DNA from: Podarcis raffonei
Lineage: Eukaryota > Chordata > Lepidosauria > Squamata > Lacertidae
Assembly: GCF_027172205.1 (NCBI RefSeq)
Contig: NC_070613.1
Span: forward strand, 26,252,001-26,316,000
DNA length: 64,000 nt
Reading direction: 5' to 3'
This document shows, piece by piece, positions 42,653 to 54,600 of this stretch; within the stretch, counting starts at the first letter, position 1; each line of letters starts with the position of its first letter. The translations under genes were made by a program, and so were the position numbers. Below the pieces are notes generated by a model. It did not search any database and was not told the DNA's origin. It was given only the letters and a program-made list of their open reading frames with translations.

Positions 42653-45600
42653 ATGATGGAGCGGGAGACGGCCGCTCGGTCTTGGCAGCCGCGGCGGCTG
42701 CGGCTCTGGGCCTTCTGCCTGCCGTGCTGCTTCTTGCTGTGGTGCCGCCCAGTGACAGGGATGGAGTCCACCGCGACGCCTTCGCCGTCTCCCGCTACGC
42801 GTAAGCGAGGAGGCCATTCTGGGCTGCCCGGGACGGGTCGTGAGGGGGGGGCTCTGCTCTTGCTTCCTCCCTGGTCCTGGTCTTGGTTGGAGGCAGGGGC
42901 CGGAGCGGCCTCTCCTTGGGCCCTTGGAGGGCCGGACCGTTTTCCCCGCTTGTTTACCCCCCTCCCCCACGTCGGGCACCTTCAGGTGCAAGTCGCGCGT
43001 CCCTCTTCCCCTCGCGAGGAAGCCCGACGGCGACTTCCCTTTCTCTGGCTCAAAGAAGGAACTGTTAAAATGGGCAGGTGTATTATAGTGCCAGTTTCCG
43101 GGGACTGAAAGTTCCCCTTCTCGGTCTTGTTTGCACCTCATCCCAACCTAGATAGCCGTTTTGGACGTACCTCCCTGTAGGGTGAAGCGTTTTGGGTGTG
43201 TTTGTGTGGTGCTGAATGTCTTGTTGACATCTCTAAGCAGAGTTTAGACTAGTCCGCAAATGGGTGGATGTTGTTTTGGAGGATTTACTGCTCTTTAATA
43301 CATTCTAAAATGTTTCAGCATAGTTCAGATTCAAATTTCATATGATCAAAGAGATCATATGTATGTGTATACAGCTGTCAGAAAAATAATAGATTCAATT
43401 AAGTTCTTCATTTTTCATGCAAACTTTATTGCTGCCCCCGCCTCAATTCCCCCCCCACCTCCTTTATCATGATGACATGTGGTCCAAAATAACTGACCGC
43501 AGGACTTGGAAGCCGATTCCTCTCTTTTCAGTGACAAATAAGGGATCATGGCTAATGGTTTAAAGAACCCAGAATTGGATTGTTGTGGGTGTATTTCCAT
43601 TTAATTTTGTCTCCTGTTTCCTCCCTTCCTATCTCCCACCCCGTGCCAGTGTTCTGTTTCCATGCAAGGAGGCTTATCTTCGTTGTATGAGAGACTGGTA
43701 TAGCTCAAACTGTGGCTGAAGCTAGCTGATTGCTTACAGACCACAAGTGAAAAATGAAACCTGTAAACAGAGAGATTATCCTGGGGGCACCAAATAAGTC
43801 CTTCATGAGTACCATCCAGTGCTTTTTTTCTTAAAAAATGTTTCAGGGTACTCTCATTTTCCTACTCATATTGAAATACTGCCCCTCAATGAGGCCAAAC
43901 TTAGATTCACAAAATGTTTTGGGGTATGCCCCCCCTGCGTGCCCCCAGAAAAAAGACACTGGTACCATCACACCCATGGGAGCTGAGTTGGCAGCCCCTG
44001 AAATATGCCAACCCTAGTTCCTGTCTAGATGAATATAAGGCCAGACCTAAGATTCAGTATCCTGTTTCAAAATAGGGTGAAGTGTTTTGGGTGTGTTTAT
44101 GTGGTGCTGAATGTCTTGTTGACATCTCTAAGCAGAGTTTAGACTAGTACGCAAATGGGTGGAAGTTGTTTTGGAGGATTTACAATTCTTTAATGCATTC
44201 TAAAGTGTTTTAGCATAGTTCAGATTCAAATTTCATAGCTGTCAGAAAAATAATAGATTCAATTAAGTTCTTCATTTTTCATGCAAACTTTATTCCTTTC
44301 CAGCATGTGCTGCTTTTACTCAAAAGACATGTGAAGAATGTGTAAAAAATACCAAAGTAAGTTTCGTCACTTTTATATTCGGGGGGATTTTCTAGTGATA
44401 ACATAAGTGGATATTTCATGCACAGGCAGAAGAAAATGTTTTGCAAGTATTTGTTGCTGCACTTCAGTAGAAAATGGAAGTCCTTATTCTCTAATGGAAA
44501 TTTACTGGACAAACTCTCACACAACTGACTCATTCACCATGGAAACTGGAACCGGTTGCTATTTTTTCAGGGAGCCTTGGGAAACTGTTCTTTCTTTTTT
44601 GTGCTTTTGCAAGAAACTATATGCTCAAAGTGATGTGCTCTAATACCAAGTTGCTTTACACAGTAGACTTGAAGGGGAGAGCACTGTTGCATTCAAGTTC
44701 TTCTTTTGGGCTTCTTGCAGATATCTGAGAACAGAGCTGCATTGATAGGCATTTGATCTGATCCACCAGTCTCTTGTGTACTTAAGGCATGACTTGACTT
44801 TTATAGGATAAAACAGCTCCCCTTGATTTGATAATTACAACTCATAATTATGTGCAGAGTTCAAATGTTTAAAAATCTGCTTTAAATTAGTATAGAATAG
44901 AGTTCTTTAAATTATAAACATCTGGTTTGAAAACAACATAAGCATACATTGCAGCAACTTCTCAAAGTGCATCAGTTTTTAAAAAAATCAATGTTAACAA
45001 CACAAAAGGATATCAAAACTTTCTCTAATACTGAGCAGTTTGCCAAAGTTTATAACATAGTATGTACAAAATGGTCAGAACTGTTTGCCAAGGCTTTTAA
45101 CAGATATTGTGAGCAGGGTTGTCAACAATGGTCTGTGTTTACTCAACTGCCCCAACTCGACAAGTACTTCAAGCAGCACCAATGTAGATAGGAGCTGCTG
45201 TCTATTGGATTTCAGTCTCTCACCAGGAAACCAGTCTCCCTGAAATCTAGCTGTGAGAGGTTGTATTTGCTGCTGGGCTAGAGAAAGTAAGTAGGGATTC
45301 TGTCAGTATAATGACCATTCCGCTGACCAACAATTTCCTTCCCTGAGCGGATAGATTTGATGTTGGGGCTAGTGTTTGAAAAACCCCCAACTTTGGTTCT
45401 GGGGGATTTAAACATGCATGCTGAAACCATCTTAACAAGTCCAGCTGTCATGACTATTATGGAACTATCTCAGTATACATCATAGACCCAATGTATAGAG
45501 TAGCTCATACCTGCAATCTGGTTCTCACAAATGGAAGACTTGTAGATGTGTCCGGAGAAAGTACAAATCACCCTGTTGTCATCAACCAACAATTTCCTTG

Positions 45601-48600
45601 TAGGATTTAGGCTATTGATAGTGTTGCCACCCTGCAAGGATGGATGACCCCTTAGAATGTTCTGTAGCAAGACACTAATGGAATCTAAGGGATTCCTGAA
45701 TGCTCTAGGGAAGTTTCCAGTTGGCATGGCTGATTGCATCTGAGGCCCTGATCTCACTGTGGAATGGTGAGATAGGAAGGGTCATAGATTGAGTCAGTCC
45801 TGAGCACTCTCCTAAGCTTGACTTCCTGGTTTTCAGATGAGCTCTGATCAGTGAAATAGGCTGCATGACCGTTGGAGCATAAGTGGAACAAATAGTGTAC
45901 CAAGTACAACTGACCACCACTGTTAAGAGTGCATGTTTGCACCTACTGAGTGGTAGTGGTGGCAGTGAAGAAGGCTTACCGTTGCATCCTCATGTGACTA
46001 TTCAGCAGAGCTTTTCCAGGCAGTGATGGTGCTAAAGGGATCCTCCCATAAGGGAGAAGGCCTTGAACCTTCAGATGCTTGCTATGACAGATCGGCCAGG
46101 TACTTTTAGAATAGCTTGTCCATTTGTGACCGATCCTTGGGATTTATGTTTCCCCCTTCTGGTTATACTTGTGGGTTCCAGTATCGTCCTTCTTTGTTGA
46201 AACATATAAACCAGGGCTACTTTGTTTTGAACAAATTAAGGACTGATTGGTTTGGATATAAAGGGAGACTAGTATGATTTGTTTGAAAAAACCAAGAAGG
46301 AAGGGGGGGAGAGTAGGAATCTGAGGATTCGTCATAAGTGGCCAAACCATGGCTTTGCTTTTGCATGCATACCATTACCAAGTCATGAAAACTATTTTTA
46401 TAAGATGTCCATTTGTTTAAATAGTACATAATTCTTTAAAATAGTACATAATTCTTCTGTATTTAATAGCAATGAATGACTTTTGTGGTAACTGCAGATA
46501 GTTTATTAGCACTGGCCTTGTGACTGTGAGACTGCTTACATTTTAATATCCGTTTTTGAACGTTTTCTTCACTTTCCCTAATTTGGTTATGTACTCTTCA
46601 GAAGTAAAGACTGATTTAGTTGTATTGGTGTGGTACAATGGCCCCATATTTTTTTTAAAGCTGTAGCTCAGATAGATAATATCCCTTTGTACTCAGTAGT
46701 TGTTTTGTCTGAAAGAATAGCCTTATTGTGTTAAACCAACATCTAACCCAGTATCTACTGTCCAGCTGCTCTTGGACAGTTGGACAGTAACAATTTAGAG
46801 CAAGCATCTTTGGAAACCTTTTGCTGCCCCTTTCACAGCTATAGGTTCAGCAACAGGGCAGAAAAAAGGAGCAGAGCCAGGAAGCGGTAGAAGAATAAAA
46901 GTGTAGGAGAAGTATTTAATGTTGGAAAGATAGAATGAAGTGGAGGCAAGGAATAAGATTGGGCAATAACTGCTGAATATCTTACCTCTTCTGTAAATTC
47001 CTACTAGCACATTTACACCAACATTTCATTTAAAATCTTACTGTACAGTTCTTACAAGGTGAACAAAGTAACTTCTGAGCTATTGTGAAGTTACTAAAGC
47101 AACATAAATAAATATATTGTAAACACTGACAAAGTTAAGAGTAGTTATGGTAACAGAATGATGAATGACATTCACAATGCTGCAGTGTTAGTCTCGTTCT
47201 TGAGGAAGCATAAGCCTGACCTTCATTTACCTGGATCATAATGTGATGCTAAGTCAAACCATTGCTTAATATATTTGAACGTGAGGGTTCCCAGAGAGAA
47301 GATGGCAGCTGCTTCTGCACATCTCTCTTCCTGCAATCCAATTCATGGTCTGGCTTATTGTGTCATTTGAACCCAGGAAACATTGCCATTGGGAGAGGGC
47401 ACCAGAAGCAGAGGAAGAAAAGTGTTGTAGTTTCTGCTAACTGTAAAACTGTCATTGGCTTCTTTTAATACCTCAAAAATTGACATAGAGGGTGTGCTTC
47501 AATCACTGCCTGCTCCCCACAGAAAATGTCTAGTTACAGCTCCGTTTTAGTTTAATTTCAGACTATGTTAACTTCTCAAGTAGTGTAAGATTGAGTGGTT
47601 GACTTTCAAACTTCCTGATAAGACTACTTCTGTTTATTTTTCACTTTTGTTCTGCTTAGTGTCTTTGGTGCCATGTCAATTCCACTTGTATGGACTATCC
47701 TGTGAGGAAACTCATTCCACCATCTTCGCTGTGTAAACTTACAGACGCTTATTGGGCAGTTTGCTGGGGTAGGTAATGATTGTGATTGTCTTTAATTTAT
47801 TGTTACTTGTAATGGAAGGCATGAAATGATGATCATAATTCTTCATGCAAAAGTACTTAACTGGAGTTCTCCTACTAGTCAATATTTCATATATGCACCA
47901 TTACCTTACATGGACTTTTTATAAGCTTAAAAGTAGTCTTGCACACAGCACTAATCACATTGGATTTCCTGAAGCTTCCATTTTAATGAGACTGTTTTTC
48001 TGGGAAGTTTGTTTCTGAATTGTTTACTGCTGATCTCTGCTATTGAACAGAAAAAACATAGTTCTGCTAAGTGGTAGGCTTAAGAATAAAGTCGAGTTCT
48101 CTGGATAATGTTGTCCTCTTCTGAAGTTGTCTTCTCTGATTTGCGTTCAGTTAATCAACTCACTTAGCTTGCACAATTGTTGCATTCAGTTATAATACGA
48201 CATCATGGTATAATGTTATGATAATGAACTTAGTTTCCCCTCAGATGGTCACAAGAAAGTGATAGGTTGTTGCTACGTTAATTTTAGACCAGGGTGGATA
48301 AAAATCAATGTTTTTTTAAAAAGAAATTAAAAATTGAATTTTTAAATTTAAATTGGATTTTATTAAATTTAAATCGGATTTTTAAAATAAAATGCTTTTG
48401 GAGGAAAAATCTTTCTAGAGATAGTTTTCTATTTAAGTTACATTGTAGTCCAAAGGCTATGAGTCTTTCTGTAAAAAAAAGAAAGATTTAAATCAAGTCT
48501 TACTGACTAGTGAGTTAAATCATTATTTAAATAGATTTGATTTAAATCAAATCTGCCCTGTTTTAGATTAAGTGTAGTTTAATGAACTGCAGTTTAACAT

Positions 48601-51600
48601 ATCTAAATTCTAAACAAGCTACTCCATAATCATGGTTGGAAGTTAACTTCTTTTCAAGCAAACCATAGTTAAGATTAACAACAGTTTGTTTGGTTCTGAC
48701 AAAACAGCAAACCACAGTTAATCAAAATGGAAATGAAAGCTGATTTCATGGGCTGGGCCAGGCTGGGAGCAGTATGGGAGCCCAAAGCTTGCTGCAGCCT
48801 ATTTCCATTGTTCTAAACTATGGATTAGCCTTGCATTCAATGTCTCTTTGTTTTAAATTGTTTATATGAGGAAAGAGTTCTTACAGTACTTCAGATCCAC
48901 TTGTGTATAGAGGGTTATCAAAAATAGATTTCACTGTTCACAAAGTTCCGTCATAGTACATGAGTTCTCTTTATATGTTACATGTGTAGAAGGAATGCAG
49001 ATGGGTTTTTTGCCTAACCCCATGTGGAGTTTAAGTTGAAAATATCTGATTTTGCTACCCATGTAATTCTAATTCTCTCATTTTGAAATGTGACATTTCC
49101 TTTAGTGGTTGTTTTCTATTTTCTTCCAGGATATCTGCCTAATATTGTAGAAGACATACTTGAGAATGGATAAAATTGAAATTTGGCTTCCATAGCGTCA
49201 CTTGCCCTTTTAAATAAACAAACCATGTGCTAATGTTCTGACTATCTTAATATGCTTAGTTTTAAGTTTAATTACCAGTTTTAAGATCTTTGATACAAGA
49301 ACTAACCTATTAAAATGTGCAGGGCAGTACCTTGGACCCAGTTAGATGGAATCTCTAAACTAGAAGAACACATTTCACAATGACAGGCCCATCTACTTCA
49401 TCACATAAGTGAATTCCAGATATAATATGTAAGTTGCTGCAAGGTGGTCTTCTAATGGGCCCTAGTCGCTTCCCTGCATGGAGCTCTTCTCTGTTACTGT
49501 ATTTCCTTCCTTTGCTAACCTTTGCATGTACTAAAATTCTGTTTTTAATTTTCAGTCAACTTTGAGGCTATGATCATCAGCATTGCAGTTGTAGCAGGCT
49601 TCCTTCTCCTCCTTATAGGATGTTGCTGCTGTTACTGCTGTCGCAGACGTCGTTCTAGAGGGTAAATTGTTTTTCTTAGTAACTTTGCTTGATTTTTCTC
49701 CCCCTGACTTCGTCACCATTAACCTATAATAAAGTTGTCCTTGAAATTAAGGGTTATACAAATGTGATTTTAAGCACCTGATTGAAAAACATACATAGTA
49801 TGGTCGTCTTTGTTTACAAAAATTACAGGGATCCCCAGTACAGAATGGGTCTGCTCTACATTGAGTGTAAACTTCGTGTCAGAACTGTTTTTTTTAAAAA
49901 TTTAATGTACAGTTTCCTGAAGGAGGTATTATACACTTGAAACACATTGGATGTCTGAAACATAAATTCCATTAAAGGCATTTTCATGACATGTTGGGGC
50001 TCATTCTTTAATGTCCATTACACATTGTGTCCACTGGGTGTCAGTGTTTTTTCCTCAATATGCTCATATGAAGTAGCAGATGAAAGATCTGTCTTTTAAC
50101 CTAAATCACTTTGATATGTCTTGTTATGATGCTGGTGAGTTAAAAGCTAGAAAGAACAATGTTTTGGCCTCTGATTCCTATTTCACACTTCCTCAGGTGA
50201 ATTCAAGAAGGGAATCAATAATCTACTGCTAGTGAGAGAAATGGTTCCCAGTCAACTAATCCCATACTGTGATATCCAAGATCGTCATTTTTATATTGAA
50301 TTACCAACACTCTTATTTATTCCACAAAATATATGACACATAAGGTGCAGTCAATGAATCATGACTTTCAAGTGTGTGTTAATGTCAGCTTCAAATTCTT
50401 CAGTATAAGATACCACTTATGATTAACTTGTAGAGAAAATGCTGCAAATTTGTGAATGTATGGGTAAACTAACAAACATAAATTCCTCATAAACTATATA
50501 TCAGAAATTATAGTTTTTTTTATTTAAAAAAGTGCTTTATTTCTTAGGCGACCATCTGAAGAAGAAGAAAGATTTATCAGAGATCGGGAAGAAAAAAGAA
50601 TGCAGTCACTTCAGCGGTATGTTTCAAAGCTTTTCTTTTTTAAAAAAACACACCTAAATACATAAGTTTTGCTCATAGATGTCATTAAAAAAGAGTCCAG
50701 CTAAGGATATGTTCAGTATAGCCTTGCTATAAAGCTTTGTAAGCATGAATTGCAGTAGTTCACTCTTAGTATTTATTAGGCAATATGCTTGTGAGCTGGC
50801 TCCTAAGGGTTTCAATAAATGCAACTCATGATGCTAGCTAGAGGCTTTGAGACCCTAAAAATAATAATTTGATGCTTGAGGGCAGTCAACTATCTTGTAC
50901 AAGTAGATCTACAGGTCTGCTTCCAGACAGTGGTGGAGGAAAGGCAGCATAATAGAATGAAGCAGTATTGGGTGAGTCATCAGATCTTCTGTTTACAGCT
51001 CCAGGGTAGCAAGATGTTCTGCCCTGGTGCTGATCCATTTTGTTAGCTGTTCTCCTGAGGATCTTCAAAGCTAGAGTCTATTTGTGCTATATGTGAATAG
51101 TAATCGTGGTAGTATTTTATATGAAATATAAAATGAATCACACTGTTTGCCTGATAGCATCCATAGTGATGTACATTTTTAAAAAAACACTTTTTAATCC
51201 CTTGCTAAATTTCTAGAACACAGAATGCAGGCAGACAGGAACAGCAATAATTTCCAGTAAGGATATCTGATTTCTTAGTTTTCTAAGTCAAAGAGAAATT
51301 AGACTATACATATATCTAGATTGTGCAGTTACCTTATTTTTCTTTGTATAAGATGCCACCATGTATAAGATGCCCCCTATTTTTGGGGACTCCAAATTAA
51401 GAAAACATCCCTCAGAACTACCTGTGCATAAGACGAGCCTACTTTAAACCTACTTTTTTGGTTAAAAAAACAACAACCCTAGCCTTATACATGGAAAATA
51501 CAGCATTTGCATGTTTCTTCAGAAGTATTGATTATATATTCATTTAGGAAAACATATATCCGACTTTTTAGTCCTAAAGTACCACTCAGGGCAGCTTTCA

Positions 51601-54600
51601 ACACCTGAAAATTGCAGTTACATAAAAGAATATAAAATGACCAGAAATAAACGTTCATTAGTTAAAACTAAAGCATTAAAATCATCTGCCACATACAACA
51701 GAAGCCTGCAGGAATAAAACCGTCTTCAACAACTGGTGAAAATTAGCACTGCGTAAATCAGGCCACACTTCACAGCAGGGCTTACCATAATCTGAGTGCA
51801 ACCACCGAGAAGGCCCTTTGTCTGAAACATGCTTCCACCCTAGACAGGGCACAGAGAAGCTCAGATTCTTTGAAACGGAAATTAATATTTGCAGAATTCC
51901 TCTTGGGACAGCATGGGAAGGGGACTGCACAAGCCAGACACTTTGCTCAGACTTGCTGATACTTGTTACTGCAGTGTTATACTGCGGTTTATCATTACAT
52001 GTGAACCATGTAAGTTGGTAGGACTGTGGTTCAATAGTAGAAGCTAGTCTTGCTTCTTATCTTTGTCCCAAATTTAGGGTGGGATGCAGTCTGCATATTA
52101 GTTGGATGAAACTAAGTCATAACTCTTTTGCACTAAGTCAGTCCCAAGAACCCTGTAAGAATCATGCAAACGATACTGCAATGTTAGTCTTTTGTAGTTT
52201 GGTTCATGTCCCTCATGTCATGTTAAATTTATTGTTGGCTTTGGGCTATTGAGTAGCAGGAGATCTCCCAGCATTCCATTTAACATCAGCTGCTAAGAGG
52301 ATCAGTCCTGGATTTTTTTGTAGACAACCTCTGGCTAGAAGAAAAGTTGTCTAAGCTAATATAGCATCTATCTGTCTACCGAAACCTCAAAAAATCTCCT
52401 TGTGTATTGCCACAATTTAGAAGTTAATTTTCTTAGCCATTAAAAAAAAAACCTTTCATTTTACAAGCTGTTACGTATGTTAGAATAAGAATATGCTTAT
52501 TTCAGTATGCATACATCATTCATTGGAAACCCATACATTTGCCTATTACACTGTGATAGGCATTGCATCACAGTGCAACATAATATATTGATGCAGTCCT
52601 CTATCTAGAGTTTATTTTGGGGCAAGATCTGTGTTCCACTTATCTTTGTGTTCTAATGTGTAAGCAGGAGTTAATTATATTGCTTTGTCGTATTTTGCCT
52701 AAAATTACTTCTTCAAGTATTTGTTTTTTATGTTCATAAACTTTTCAGAAAACATGAAAGAAAAGTCAAGCATGATGAGATACGGAAGAAATATGGTATG
52801 TATAATTCACATTTAACAACCCCCCCCCAAATATTTAGCCCCAGTAACCTATTCTTAATCATGAACTATCTGGAAAATACATCTTCATACCTTCCCTGTC
52901 CCAAAAAAAGAGTTTGGATGCTGCTGGAACCTATTTGTTAAATGGTCTCCATATTATATGTGGTTTGCAGGGTAATTTATGATAAAAATATGATGTTAAA
53001 GCAGTTTCAGTGTCTTGCTGGTCTTTCTTCTTATAAGATGGCAAGCCGGTCTTGCAGATGCCAGACCATGGTTCTGCAGTGAATTTGGGATCTTAACTCT
53101 CCTGCAGTATATCTGCCCTTACCCTGAACATTTGCCTAAGAGACAACATTTAATTCTTAGCTTGTCTGTGAGTTTAATATTGCAATTTTGTTGAATTTTG
53201 AATGGTGGAGGCAAGAGAGGGTGAATGAGGGAAGCAAAAGCCTTCTTTAGCCCCTAATGGTTTATTGTGTCTTGGAGGTGAGGGAAAATACAGGCAGTGG
53301 TGGGAAATACTTTTTAATTAATTTGTTAATTTTAACCCTGCCTCCTGTAGAGCCAAGGATGGCATGCACATAATCCATTCTAATAACAGAATAAAACATT
53401 AAAAACACTCCATTCAAAAATTACAGTAAACAGTACCAATCAACTACAACACATTGGTACTCTGCTGTTGCCTGCAGTTATGGCACAAAGCTCAAGTTTA
53501 TTTGTATCATATCACAAGAGTGAGGTATATTAAAACATATATTAAAACACTCAATAGTCAAACTCTTTGGCCATTAACCTACAGTAACATGTTTTGTAGT
53601 ATATTTCTTCACCCTCTCTAAATCAAAAATTATAGCTGCTTGAGTGCCTAGAGAGATCATGTAGATGGAAAGGTAGTGTGAAGTATAAGTCATCTGCAAG
53701 CTTTACTGCTGTAGAGTTTTCTTTTTAGTACTTTATTTTGCTCTTAAGTCTAGTAGCTTATGGATATTTGAATTACATGTTGAACTAACGTGCAGCCCAA
53801 TCCAGCCCAAGTTTTATAGACAGCTGCTTCTATGATCTAGTATTCTAATTATTGGCAAAAAGAATTTATGCCATGGTGTAAAAGAGGAGACAGCACCATA
53901 TGTAGAGTGTACTGGGATAAGTGAGGTGAGTCCTGTGCCCAGGATTAGAAATCGGAATTATTTACTGTGCATACAATTAAGAAAAGCAATCTATTAATCT
54001 ACAAAAAATCCTGCATATTTCTTATTCTGCACAATTCTGCTACACCCTAGCTAATATCTATTAAAGTGTTACTTAGTCTCCCTGGCTTCTGAAAGTTCAC
54101 TGGACACTGCTCCTAAATCTGAAAATCTTCACTACTGTAAGGACTAGAAACATTGTATACCCATACTCCTTTGCTTACGCAGCATGATCACAGAATGCCC
54201 ATCGCTTGAATTATTAATGTAAGCAGCTCCTTTCTATATCTTTGGACAGTAAGCATTTAATTGGGATGCTTTCATCATTTTTTGAAAATTAAGCACTACT
54301 TAGCCTAGTTAGTATCTCTAGTTGGTATCCCTTCTCCACAACAGTGCACCTCCTGTTTAATATAGATCTGGTCCATACATCATTGCAAACTTCACTCAAC
54401 AAGGGCCTAATAAAGAATGTTGCAGAAAACTGTAAATGCACTAGATCTTCCCGACTACAGTGGTGTGCAGAGGAGTCTTCTCATTTAAATGGGCAAGAAT
54501 GAATGGAGAGTAGCAAATGCTTTGCTAACCCATCACTAAATTAAGATAACATCTGAAATGTCAGCCTTGTTTGGCTTTGAGGGAATGTCTTTTTACCCCT

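Noticed and set aside
42593-43141. 182-codon minus-strand frame and 140-codon plus frame over the PTTG1IP2 promoter
   Set aside because: Low-complexity Pro/Arg/Gly-rich products typical of GC-rich promoter DNA, where stops are rare. The real exon is on the plus strand in another role.
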